A DNA stretch of 64,000 nt. It comes from Chthoniobacterales bacterium. GTDB taxonomy: Bacteria; Verrucomicrobiota; Verrucomicrobiia; Chthoniobacterales; DASVRZ01. Shown here piece after piece: positions 16,324 to 24,435 of this stretch; positions within the stretch are counted from its first letter, which is position 1; each line of letters opens with the position of its first letter. The notes below the pieces were generated by a model, which saw only the letters and a program-made list of their open reading frames with translations, was not told the origin of the DNA and ran no database searches. The DNA lies in NCBI GenBank assembly GCA_039930045.1, contig JBDSQB010000002.1, forward strand, positions 186,001 to 250,000, in the 5' to 3' direction. The position numbers and the translations under genes are program-made.

Positions 16324-16494
16324 GGCACTTGAGACAAGTGCCCTCCAGTGGCGTTCTCTGGAGGGGATCTGCCCTCGTGGGTTTCACTCGTTCCCAAACT
16401 CCCGTTTGGGAACGCACTTGCTGGGCAAACTCTGTTTGCAGGCGGGGAAACGGAGTTTCCAAGACCAAGGCATTCCCAAACAGGAGTTTGGGAA
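16324..16494. repeat. Cluster of six short hairpins
   Basis: Six palindromes occur in 171 bp: GGCACTTG/CAAGTGCC (16324-16342), CCTCCAG/CTGGAGG (16342-16364), CGTTCCCAAAC/GTTTGGGAACG (16389-16414), GCAAAC/GTTTGC (16425-16439), GGAAAC/GTTTCC (16446-16460) and TTCCCAAAC/GTTTGGGAA (16473-16494). The last four share an AAAC...GTTT core. They resemble the REP-like family whose shadow translation reads SQTPVWER. The stretch 16500-16570 adds copies of a CACGGAG-type repeat that runs into the end of the adenosyltransferase gene. Confidence 0.8.
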
Positions 16495-16532
16495 CGAGAG
16501 GCACGGACCGAGAACACGGAGGAAAAACTAAC

Positions 16533-17102
16533 CTACTCGCTCTCTCCGTGTTTCTCCGTGCCTCCGTGTGACTTTTCCGCCTGCGTCTCGATCCACCGCG
16601 CGTAGAGCCAGCAGAGGTCGGAGAGGCGGTTGAGAAAACGGACGATCTCGGGGTTCACTCCATCCGACCCTAACTCGACCACGCGGCGCTCGGCGCGGCG
16701 GCAGATGGTGCGCGCCACGTCGAGCGCGGCGGAGGCGGAGTTAAAGCCGGGCGTGGCCCAATGCTTGAAACTCACCTGCCGGTTTTTCTCCAGGTCATCG
16801 ATCAACGCGGTGAGCGCATCGACCATTTCCGGCGTTACGAAATCGTAGCCTTTCGCCGCGTAACGCTCGCGATCTTCCGCCGCGACGGCCAGCTCGCCCA
16901 TGAGCGTGACGAGTTGTTTTTGAATCTGAAAAATCGGCTCCGCGATGAAGGGATCATTCACCGTGGCGCGCACCGTGCCGAGGGCGGCATTGAGTTCATC
17001 CACCGTCCCGTAGGCCTCGACTCGCGGGTCGGTCTTGGAGACGCGGCGGCCAAACATTAGCGCGGTCGTGCCGTCGTCTCCGGTCTGGGTGGCTATGCTC
17101 AT
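16533..17102 (-). CDS. Cob(I)yrinic acid a,c-diamide adenosyltransferase (PduO type)
   Basis: The 189-aa cytoplasmic enzyme transfers the adenosyl group of ATP to cob(I)alamin or cob(I)yrinate diamide to make the B12 coenzyme. Family signatures are TQTGDDGTT (ATP-binding N-terminus; usual form TktGDdGtT), SKTDPRVEAYGTVDELNAAL, the RTICRRAERRVVEL segment and RFLNRLSDLCWLYAR near the end. The last 12 residues (SHGGTEKHGESE) are encoded by the intergenic CACGGAG repeat, so the natural end of the gene was probably at or before AEK and the repeat has replaced the stop. The gene is convergent with nothing and divergent from the hydrolase gene, 42 bp apart. Confidence 0.95.
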   Translation of the reverse strand: MSIATQTGDDGTTALMFGRRVSKTDPRVEAYGTVDELNAALGTVRATVNDPFIAEPIFQIQKQLVTLMGELAVAAEDRERYAAKGYDFVTPEMVDALTALIDDLEKNRQVSFKHWATPGFNSASAALDVARTICRRAERRVVELGSDGVNPEIVRFLNRLSDLCWLYARWIETQAEKSHGGTEKHGESE

Positions 17103-17144
17103 GTTAGAAGTTGAGTGGCGGGGCGTTTGGAGTCATGGTGCCGC

Positions 17145-17771
17145 ATGTCCGAGCCCTTCGTCCACCGCTTTGTTCCCGGCGAAACGAGCGCCCCGGTCCT
17201 CCTGCTTTTGCATGGCACTGGCGGCACGGAAAACGATCTGCTCGATCTCGGGCATTCGCTTTTGCCGCAGGCAGCGTTGCTCAGTCCGCGTGGCAAGATT
17301 CTGGAAAACGGGATGCCGCGTTTCTTTCGCCGGCTGGCCGAGGGTGTGTTCGACGAGCCGGATCTGATTCACCGCACGCACGAACTCGCGGACTTCATTC
17401 AGTCTGCACAGACCGACTATTCGCTGGCCGGACGACCGGTGATCGCGGTTGGTTATTCCAACGGTGCTAACATCGCGGCGAGTTTGTTTCTACTGCGGCC
17501 AGAGATTCTGGCGGGGGCGGTTCTCCTGCGAGCGATGGTGCCGCTGGAGCCGGAGATTTTGCCCAAACTCGACCGTCCGGCCATCTTCCTCGCAGGTGGA
17601 AAACGCGACCCGATTATTCCGCCGGAGAATACGCAGCGGCTCGCCACGTTGCTCCAGCGGGCGGGCGCGGAAGTCACGCTGCATTGGACGAACGGCGGTC
17701 ACGAGTTGCATTCCGAGGAAATCGCCGCCGCTAAAAGCTGGCTCGCCACTAGCTTCCCCACTACGATCTAA
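17145..17771 (+). CDS. Alpha/beta hydrolase, phospholipase/carboxylesterase (MhqD-like)
   Basis: The 208-aa enzyme has an alpha/beta-hydrolase fold with the nucleophile elbow GYSNGANIA (Ser), an acid in GGKRDPIIP (Asp) and a histidine in NGGHELH. The oxyanion-loop HGTGG follows the first strand. Length and motifs fit the phospholipase/carboxylesterase family to which Bacillus MhqD belongs. The following gene is an MhqO-like dioxygenase 20 bp away, the same pairing that responds to quinones and diamide in Firmicutes. I start at ATG 17145 because upstream codons add only a non-conserved extension. Confidence 0.88.
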   Translation: MSEPFVHRFVPGETSAPVLLLLHGTGGTENDLLDLGHSLLPQAALLSPRGKILENGMPRFFRRLAEGVFDEPDLIHRTHELADFIQSAQTDYSLAGRPVIAVGYSNGANIAASLFLLRPEILAGAVLLRAMVPLEPEILPKLDRPAIFLAGGKRDPIIPPENTQRLATLLQRAGAEVTLHWTNGGHELHSEEIAAAKSWLATSFPTTI

Positions 17772-17791
17772 CCATTACAACCTAACTCGCC

Positions 17792-18730
17792 ATGCAACTT
17801 CACGGCATTCATCACCTCACGGCGGTCACCGCCAATGCGAAGGGCAATCACCACTTCTACACGCAAGTGCTGGGAATGCGCCTCGTCAAAAAAACCGTCA
17901 ACCAGGACGACGTCTCGGCCTATCATTTATTTTATGCCGATGGACTCGCCACACCGGGCAGCGACCTCACGTTTTTCGACTGGCCAGCACCTCGCGAAAC
18001 TCGCGGTACTAACAGCATCTGCCGCACCGGTCTGCGAGTTGGCAGTGAGTCGAGTCTAACTTGGTGGGCCGCGCATTTCGACGCTGCAAACGTGACGCAC
18101 TCGGGCCTGCTAACACGCGACGGACGACTCACGATCGACTTCGACGATCCCGAGGGTCAGCGCCTGAGTCTGATCAACGATGAAGGCCAGGGCGAGGCGC
18201 ATCCGTGGGAGAAAAGTCCCATTCCAGCCGAGCATCAAATTCGCGGTTTGGGTCCGATCACGATCAGCGTGCCGCGACTCGCGAAGACGGAGGCCCTGTT
18301 GTTAGAACTCCTGCAAATGCGGAAGGCGCGGACCTACTTTCATTCGGATCAAACTCCGGTCACCGTCTATGAAATGGGCGCGGGCGGACCGGCGGCGGAG
18401 TTACATGTCGCCGAGGAACCTAACATCGCCCCGGCGCGACATGGCGCGGGCGGGGTGCATCACGTCGCCTTTCGCACCACGCTGACGGATTACAAAGCGT
18501 GGACGGACCGGCTCACGGAGTTTCGCGTCGCGACGAGCGGACCCGTGGATCGCTTTTATTTCCGCAGCCTCTACTTCCGAGAGCCCAATGGGATTCTCTT
18601 CGAACTAGCCACGGACGAGCCCGGATTTACCGCCGACGAACCTCTGGAAAGTCTCGGCGAACATCTCTCGCTTCCACCATTTCTCGAATCGCGCCGCAGC
18701 CAGATCGAGGCGGGCCTGAAACCAATCTAA
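17792..18730 (+). CDS. Ring-cleaving dioxygenase (MhqO-like, glyoxalase superfamily)
   Basis: The 312-aa protein is a two-module vicinal-oxygen-chelate enzyme. Module 1 begins [20 protein letters not shown] with the metal His, module 2 includes [13 protein letters not shown] and ends with [16 protein letters not shown], whose Glu completes the 2-His-1-Glu metal site. Family members such as MhqO/MhqA/MhqE are thought to open quinone or hydroquinone rings. It lies directly after the MhqD-like hydrolase and 1 bp before corA, so the three may be co-transcribed. No MarR-type regulator is encoded here. Confidence 0.9.
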   Translation: MQLHGIHHLTAVTANAKGNHHFYTQVLGMRLVKKTVNQDDVSAYHLFYADGLATPGSDLTFFDWPAPRETRGTNSICRTGLRVGSESSLTWWAAHFDAANVTHSGLLTRDGRLTIDFDDPEGQRLSLINDEGQGEAHPWEKSPIPAEHQIRGLGPITISVPRLAKTEALLLELLQMRKARTYFHSDQTPVTVYEMGAGGPAAELHVAEEPNIAPARHGAGGVHHVAFRTTLTDYKAWTDRLTEFRVATSGPVDRFYFRSLYFREPNGILFELATDEPGFTADEPLESLGEHLSLPPFLESRRSQIEAGLKPI

Positions 18731-18731
18731 C

Positions 18732-19793
18732 ATGCTCCATTTCAAGTATCATTTGCCCGGCACTGCGCCCGCGACTTTGATTGCGCCTACGACGGTAAAA
18801 CCCGTCGTGCGCCACATCGAGTTCAACAAGGACACCTACGAGGACATCGAGATTCAGGAGATCGAGGACTGCTATCCTTTTCGCGACAACGACAAGATCA
18901 CCTGGATCAATATCGACGGGCTGGGCGATGTCGAATTGCTGAAGAAGTTAGGAGCGCATTACGGTCTGCATCCACTCGCGCTGGAGGATGTGCTGAACAC
19001 CGGCCAGCGTCCGAAGTGCGAGGATTACGGCGACCATTTTTTTATCGTCATGCAGATGGTTTACCGGGGCGAGGGAGAGGATTTGGTCTTCGAGCAACTG
19101 AGTATTTTTGTCGGGAAAGATTTCGTCATCAGCATTCAGGAAACGTGCAGCGACATGTTCAATCCCATTCGACTTCGGCTCTCCCGTGCCGTGGGAAATC
19201 TGCGCAACTCAGGCAGCGATTATCTAGCTTATGCACTGATCGACACCGTAGTGGACTACTACTTTCCCGTGATGGAATGCATGGGCGACCTGCTGGAGGA
19301 AATGGAGGACGAGGTGCTGGAAAGGCCGACGCAGGAATTCGTCAAAAAGCTGCACGAGGCCAAGCGTTCGCTGGTGCATTTGCGCCGGGGCGCGTGGCCG
19401 CAGCGGGAGATACTCAACTCGCTCCTGCGCGACGAGACGGGCATGGTGAAGGACTTTACCAAACCCTTTCTGCGCGACTGCTACGATCACTCGATCCAGA
19501 TCATGGACATTATCGAAAACTACCGAGAGCTAACCTCGTCGATCATGGACATCTACTTGTCGGCAGTGAGCATGAGAACGAATGAAATCATGCGCGTGCT
19601 CACGGTTTTGTCGTCCATCTTCATGCCGCTCACTTTTCTAGTTGGCGTCTATGGAATGAACTTCGACACGAGCGCCGGACGCTGGAACATGCCCGAGCTG
19701 AAGAGTCCTTATGGCTACCCGATTTTCTGGTTAGTCTGCATCGTGCTCGCGACTTCCATGGCGATCTACTTCAAGCGCAAAAAGTGGCTCTGA
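18732..19793 (+). CDS. corA: CorA-type magnesium/cobalt channel
   Basis: The 353-aa protein has the large cytoplasmic N-terminal domain of CorA with LGAHYGLHPLALEDVLNT and DYLAYALIDTVVDYYFP, a long stalk helix, and two C-terminal membrane helices. TM1 ends in the selectivity motif GMN (VGVYGMNFD). The C-terminus is the basic KRKKWL. CorA forms a pentameric Mg2+ channel in the inner membrane that closes when cytoplasmic Mg2+ is high. It starts 1 bp after the dioxygenase and stops 1 bp before the MnmD-like gene, which indicates a single transcript. Confidence 0.96.
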   Translation: MLHFKYHLPGTAPATLIAPTTVKPVVRHIEFNKDTYEDIEIQEIEDCYPFRDNDKITWINIDGLGDVELLKKLGAHYGLHPLALEDVLNTGQRPKCEDYGDHFFIVMQMVYRGEGEDLVFEQLSIFVGKDFVISIQETCSDMFNPIRLRLSRAVGNLRNSGSDYLAYALIDTVVDYYFPVMECMGDLLEEMEDEVLERPTQEFVKKLHEAKRSLVHLRRGAWPQREILNSLLRDETGMVKDFTKPFLRDCYDHSIQIMDIIENYRELTSSIMDIYLSAVSMRTNEIMRVLTVLSSIFMPLTFLVGVYGMNFDTSAGRWNMPELKSPYGYPIFWLVCIVLATSMAIYFKRKKWL

Positions 19794-19794
19794 T

Positions 19795-20607
19795 ATGTTT
19801 GAGTTAGTCGCGCTGCGCGACGGTTTGCACACGCTGCGCGACTTGGAAACCGGGGAAACGTTTCATCCGGTCGTGGGTCCGATGGTGGAGGCGGAGGCGA
19901 TTCACATCGGGCCGCTCGATCTGGAGACGCGGATGTTAGGAGGGGAGGTTTTCACGATCTGGGATGTGGGGTTGGGAGCGGCGGCAAATGCGGTGGCGCT
20001 GCTGGAAAAGCTGGCGTCCATGCGAGTTCCATTTCAATGCAAATTGGTGAGCTTCGATTGCACGCTGGAGCCGCTGCGATTTACGCTGAGTCACGCCGCA
20101 CAACTCACTTATCCACTGCCCTGGCTGGCTCAACTAACAGAGCTGGCAGAGAAGAATGGAACTCGAATCACTTTCGAAAACGGCGGCGTGCTCGACTGGG
20201 AGCTTTGCCTCGGCGACTTCACCACGCTGCCCGCCGCGCCTGCGCCGGACGGCATTATTTACGATCCGTATTCGCCCGCGAAAAATCTCCCGATGTGGTC
20301 GCTGGCGCATTTCTCGGCCTTGCGGAAACGGCTCACGCGTCCTGCGGTGCTGACGAGTTACAGCCGCTCCACAGCGGTGCGAGTGACATTGTTATTGGCG
20401 GGTTTTTACGTGGGCATCGGTGACGCCACGGGCGAAAAAGAGCAGACCACCGTCGCGGCGACCGACCTCGGGTTGTTGAAGAATCCACTTCCAATGCAAT
20501 GGCTGGCGCGGGTCCGCATGTCCACCAGCGCGCGCCCGCTGGGTTCGGCCAAAGGCCCGATCTCCAACGACGATTTGCGGCGGCTCGAAGCGCACCCGCA
20601 GTTCTAG
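19795..20607 (+). CDS. MnmD-like tRNA wobble-uridine methyltransferase
   Basis: The 270-aa protein matches the MnmC methyltransferase domain (MnmD/DUF752): ETFHPVVGPMVEAEAIHI, the SAM-binding WDVGLGAAANAVALL, VSFDCTLEPLRF and DGIIYDPYSPAKNLPMWS. MnmC uses this domain to convert 5-aminomethyl- to 5-methylaminomethyl-(2-thio)uridine at tRNA position 34. The oxidase domain of the bifunctional enzyme is missing, as in stand-alone MnmD. It is the last gene of the hydrolase-dioxygenase-corA run and is convergent with tatC without a gap. Confidence 0.82.
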   Translation: MFELVALRDGLHTLRDLETGETFHPVVGPMVEAEAIHIGPLDLETRMLGGEVFTIWDVGLGAAANAVALLEKLASMRVPFQCKLVSFDCTLEPLRFTLSHAAQLTYPLPWLAQLTELAEKNGTRITFENGGVLDWELCLGDFTTLPAAPAPDGIIYDPYSPAKNLPMWSLAHFSALRKRLTRPAVLTSYSRSTAVRVTLLLAGFYVGIGDATGEKEQTTVAATDLGLLKNPLPMQWLARVRMSTSARPLGSAKGPISNDDLRRLEAHPQF

Positions 20608-21405
20608 CTATTCCAGCGGCAATTTTTCCTGAAGGGCGGCGGCTTTTTTCTCGGTGTATTTCGCCAGAAAAATGCAGATCTCGTAGAGAAAATACATCGG
20701 GAACGCCATCGCGCAGAGAGTGAAGGGATCGGTCGTCGGGGTGATGACGGCAGCCAGCAAAAAGATGATCACGAAGGCGATCATGCGCGTCTTTTTCAGC
20801 ATCGCGTAGTTCAGCACGCCGATTCGCACGAGAAATAGCACCACCAGCGGCAGCTCGAAGGCCAGGCCGAACGACAGCACAAATTGCGTCGTAAACGAGA
20901 AATACGACTGCACGTCCCAGTTCGAGGTCCAACTCAGGTCCTGCTGATCCTTTAGCGCATAGGCCAGCGTCTGCGGCAGCAGCCAGTAGTAGCACGAGAG
21001 CACGCCCGACATGAACAACCCGAGCCCGATAAAGACCACGGGCAGGACGTATTTCTTTTCCGCGAGGGTTAGCGCTGGCAGGACAAATTGCGCGAGGAAG
21101 TAGAGCAAAAACGGAAACGCCAGCACGATGCCCGCGTAAAACGCCAGCGAGAACGAGATCGCGATTGAATCCATCGGCCCGCGCGCCCGCAGCGTGGAAA
21201 TGAAATTCGGATTCACCGCCACCAGCGGATGCTGGATGACGTTCACGAGCGTGTTGCGGTAGCAAAAGGCCAGGCCCATCGCCAGAAACAGCGTCACGGC
21301 CATTTTAATCGAAGTCCACCGCAGGTCCTCAAGGTGATCGAGAAAGGGTTTCACCGACGCTTCGTCCGGCTCGCGAAATTTGAAAATCTTGTCGGTCCAA
21401 CTCAT
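20608..21405 (-). CDS. tatC: Sec-independent protein translocase TatC
   Basis: The 265-aa inner-membrane protein has six hydrophobic segments. Signatures are FLDHLEDLRWTSIKM in the cytoplasmic N-terminus (family: HLxELRxR, here E-D-L-R), and SYFSFTTQFVLSFGLAFELPLVV in TM3-TM4. TatC recognises the twin-arginine signal of folded proteins and assembles the pore with TatA. No tatA or tatB is seen in the window. The protein ends in a helical basic/acidic tail KKAAALQEKLPLE. Confidence 0.95.
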   Translation of the reverse strand: MSWTDKIFKFREPDEASVKPFLDHLEDLRWTSIKMAVTLFLAMGLAFCYRNTLVNVIQHPLVAVNPNFISTLRARGPMDSIAISFSLAFYAGIVLAFPFLLYFLAQFVLPALTLAEKKYVLPVVFIGLGLFMSGVLSCYYWLLPQTLAYALKDQQDLSWTSNWDVQSYFSFTTQFVLSFGLAFELPLVVLFLVRIGVLNYAMLKKTRMIAFVIIFLLAAVITPTTDPFTLCAMAFPMYFLYEICIFLAKYTEKKAAALQEKLPLE

Positions 21406-21543
21406 TCGCGCACAATTTATCCACGATCGGGTGCGAATAAACAGTTATCAATGAATCGGGCCATTTTTCCATGCGCCTGAAACGAAACAGCAGAATCCCA
21501 GTTTACGAGTCCCCTTCCCCGGCGAACTTTACCCCACCCACCC

Positions 21544-22503
21544 ATGATCAAGACCCTCCTCCTCTCGGCCGCCACCGGCCTCACCCTCGCCTGCACCGCC
21601 CTCGGCTACGGCAACGCCGGACATCAAGCCGTCGGCACCATCGCCGAGCATTACCTCGAAGGCACCCGCGCTGGAAAAGAAGTCCACGCCCTCCTCAACC
21701 GCGATGAAGCCCTCGACCGCGCTGCCACCTGGGCCGACCGCGCGAAGCTCCCCGATCAATATCTCAACCCCGAGATGAAAGACTTCGTCGCCAATAACCC
21801 CGGCCATCACGGCTACCATTATTGCGACATTCCGTTTCAGGAAAAAGCCTACAAAGACGGCCTCACCGGCACGAACGATCACGACATCGTCCACACCCTG
21901 CGCACCTGCATCGAGGTCCTTCAAAAGCCCGACGATGTCCGCGACAACCCGCTCAAGATCAACAAGCGCGTCGCCCTCATGCTCATCGCCCACTACCTCG
22001 GCGACCTTCACCAGCCGCTCCATGTCGGCTGCAGCTACGTCGATGACCAGAACCATTTCGCCGATCCCGAGACCGGCGTGAAGACTTACCCCGACGCGGG
22101 CGCGAATAATTTCAAACTCACCACCCGTAGCACTCTGCACGGGTATTGGGACACGCAAACCGTGAAACTCGCCCGCGACCAGGCCGGGTCGGAGGATTTC
22201 ACCAGTTGGCTGATCGCGAAGAATCCGCCCCAACCCGACTGGAAAGCCACCGGCCCCGTCGGCACCTGGCCCGAGCAATGGGCCACCGACACGCTGCACC
22301 TTTCCGCCGCCTGTTTCGACGGCGTGAAACTCGGCCAGCGCTTCACCGTGCCCAAGGACGACAAACACGACGAGCATTTCGAATGGGCCATCACTTTGCC
22401 GCCCGGCTACGACGAAAAATCCCGCGACACCGTCGAAGTCGAGCTCTCAAAAGCCGGCTACCGCCTCGCCGAATTGCTCAAAGCCATCTGGCCGGAGAAA
22501 TAA
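21544..22503 (+). CDS. Secreted S1/P1-type nuclease
   Basis: The 319-aa protein has a signal peptide to about residue 21 (ACTALG) and is then a zinc-dependent single-strand nuclease/3'-nucleotidase of the S1-P1 family. Conserved zinc ligands are GH at mature residues 5-6, the Asp in TWADRAK, the His of HYCDIP, AHYLGDLHQPLH (three ligands) and the LHGYWDT pair. In most members the mature chain begins with Trp, whose amino group binds zinc; here the equivalent residue is Tyr (YGNAGH). It acts in periplasm or outside and probably salvages phosphate or nucleosides. The gene stands alone with 138 bp to tatC. Confidence 0.92.
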   Translation: MIKTLLLSAATGLTLACTALGYGNAGHQAVGTIAEHYLEGTRAGKEVHALLNRDEALDRAATWADRAKLPDQYLNPEMKDFVANNPGHHGYHYCDIPFQEKAYKDGLTGTNDHDIVHTLRTCIEVLQKPDDVRDNPLKINKRVALMLIAHYLGDLHQPLHVGCSYVDDQNHFADPETGVKTYPDAGANNFKLTTRSTLHGYWDTQTVKLARDQAGSEDFTSWLIAKNPPQPDWKATGPVGTWPEQWATDTLHLSAACFDGVKLGQRFTVPKDDKHDEHFEWAITLPPGYDEKSRDTVEVELSKAGYRLAELLKAIWPEK

Positions 22504-22598
22504 ACTAGCGGAGTTTGAGTCGTTCGGGAGCACACGCGTCTGGCCGAAAAGCCTGGAAACGCTCCCCCTCAATAGAAATCCAACATCGGAAGTTGGTT

Positions 22599-22674
22599 GG
22601 AGTGAGCGGCGTGGGGCTGCATGAAAAGCTCGCCCATTCACGCCGCCGCACTCCAAGGTGGAGCGCAGCGCACT
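22599..22674. repeat. Dispersed GC-rich hairpin repeat
   Basis: GGAGTGAGCGGCGTG (22599-22613) pairs with CACGCCGCCGCACTCC (22639-22654) around a 25-nt loop, followed by GGTGGAGCGCAGCGCAC. I recall very similar GGAGTGCGGCGGC / GCGCTGCGCTCC elements between genes of Verrucomicrobiota and planctomycete genomes. It lies downstream of both convergent flanking genes and could end transcription of both. Confidence 0.65.
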
Positions 22675-24328
22675 ATTTATGTGTGTCGCTGCGGAGAATC
22701 TGGATCGCCAGGATGAGGCCGCCGGCGGTGGCGATCAGAAAAAGGAGCATCGCAAAGCCGGGGTAGCCGAAGATGCGGAAGCTGGTTTCCACTCGCATGA
22801 GGAGCGACGCCCCGAGGATCAGGGAGCCGAGAATGAGCCCGAGCGTGATGCGGTTGGCGACTTTTTGCAGGCCGGTCATGAGGTATTCCTCGTCGATGGT
22901 GTCCACCTGCATCTTGAGTTTGTTCGTTGCGAGAAGTTCGAGGAATTGATTGATCCGAGACGGGAGTTTTTCGATGAGTTCCTTGGCCTCGAGCAGGGTG
23001 GTGAGGAGGTTGCCGGGCGAGAGGCTTTTTAGTGTCCGCTTCCGCATCAACTCCGAGGCGTTGCGGCGGATGGATTCATTGGGATCAAACTCCGGGCTGA
23101 GCGTGCGTCCGATGAGGTCGAGGTTGAGCAGGGTTTTGCCCAGCATGGTGAGCTCGGAGGGAACAGTGAGCCCCGTTTCGGCGGAAATGCGGGTGATTTC
23201 CATGATCACCTTCCCCGTTTGTAACGTCTGAATCGACGCGTCCTGCTGCTGGCTGAGGAGGTCGCCCATGTCGCGCTTAAAGCGCACTTCGTCGAACCCC
23301 TCGCGCTCCTCGCCCATGCGCTGCGCGATCTCGCTGGCGCGGTCGCTCTGGCCCTCGGACATGGCGAGCAGGAGGCGCAAAATCTGTTCCTGCATATTCG
23401 GCCCGATGCGCGCGGTCATACCCAAGTCGAGCAGCGCGATGCGGTGATCGGGCGTGAGCAGGATGTTACCCGGATGCGGGTCGGCGTGGAAAAATCCGGT
23501 GATGAGGATCTGGTGCAGGTAGGTTTGGAAGACGGCTTCCGCGAGGCCGGCGCCGTCGATTTCGAGGAAGGTGACTTTGTTCAGCTTGGTGATTTTTTGA
23601 CCCGGCACGTACTCCATGGTGAGGACGCGTCCGGTGCAATAATCGTCCACTGGCGCGGGCACGAGAATCTTCTCAAACTCGGCCAGGTTGCGGCGCATGA
23701 GGCGCAAATTGTCGGCCTCCAGACGATAATCGAGCTCGCGCAAGAGCGACTTGCGGAGTTCCTCGATCATGGCGGCAAACTGGTAGCGTTTCCCGGCGTC
23801 GGTGTGCTCGTCGAGCATGGCGGCGATTTCAGCGAGCGCCTCCAAATCCTCCGAGACGGTCTCGCGCACATCGGGGCGCTGGATCTTTACCGCGACGATC
23901 TGACCGCTCCGCAACACCGCGCGGTGGACCTGCCCCAGCGAGGCGGCGGCCATGGGAGTTGGATCGAATTCCTGGAAAGCCCGGCTGATGCGGGCGCCGA
24001 GTTCGACCGAGACGATGGCCTCGATTTTCTCATACGGAAACGGCTCGACGTTGTCCTGCAACCGGGTGAGAGCCTCCATGTAAGCCGCCGGAACGAAGTC
24101 GGACCGGGTGGAAATAAGCTGGCCGAGTTTGATGAAAGTCGGGCCAAGTTTTTCGAGGTCGTCGGCGAGTTCCTTCGCCTCGGGCGGAATGGGCGGGGAG
24201 GCCTCGTAGTCGAGCGGATCGTCGATCACCGCCGCCTGGCGGACGAGGTCGCCGTGTCCGTATTTGATGAGCAGGCTGGCGACGTCTTTGTAGCGTTTGA
24301 GGTGACTGGGTTTGAGAGAAAAGGCCAT
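22673..24328 (-). CDS. AarF/UbiB (ABC1/ADCK) family atypical kinase
   Basis: The 551-aa protein has the UbiB/ADCK kinase-like core: the KxGQ-type FIKLGQLISTRSDFVP, the Ala-rich loop MAAASLGQVHRA, Lys in VAVKIQRP, catalytic GFFHADPHPGNI and the DLG of LLDLGMTARI. Two C-terminal membrane helices (about 500-545) follow. UbiB proteins bind lipids and support ubiquinone or menaquinone synthesis as an ATPase. I start at ATG 24328 (MAFSLKPSHLKR), since the upstream codons are not typical of the family. No other quinone gene is adjacent. Confidence 0.93.
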   Translation of the reverse strand: MAFSLKPSHLKRYKDVASLLIKYGHGDLVRQAAVIDDPLDYEASPPIPPEAKELADDLEKLGPTFIKLGQLISTRSDFVPAAYMEALTRLQDNVEPFPYEKIEAIVSVELGARISRAFQEFDPTPMAAASLGQVHRAVLRSGQIVAVKIQRPDVRETVSEDLEALAEIAAMLDEHTDAGKRYQFAAMIEELRKSLLRELDYRLEADNLRLMRRNLAEFEKILVPAPVDDYCTGRVLTMEYVPGQKITKLNKVTFLEIDGAGLAEAVFQTYLHQILITGFFHADPHPGNILLTPDHRIALLDLGMTARIGPNMQEQILRLLLAMSEGQSDRASEIAQRMGEEREGFDEVRFKRDMGDLLSQQQDASIQTLQTGKVIMEITRISAETGLTVPSELTMLGKTLLNLDLIGRTLSPEFDPNESIRRNASELMRKRTLKSLSPGNLLTTLLEAKELIEKLPSRINQFLELLATNKLKMQVDTIDEEYLMTGLQKVANRITLGLILGSLILGASLLMRVETSFRIFGYPGFAMLLFLIATAGGLILAIQILRSDTHK

Positions 24329-24435
24329 ACCCCTTATTCGCAGGCCACTTCTGAAGTGTTTGCCATTAAAACAGCGCACTCCCACCCTGTCAGGATCGCT
24401 CCCAGCGAATCGGAGCGGACCTTACCGGACGTCAC

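Noticed and set aside
13354-16575. Prophage or transposon remnant in the island
   Set aside because: No integrase, transposase, terminase, structural gene, terminal inverted repeat or target duplication was found; only gene remnants and repeats.
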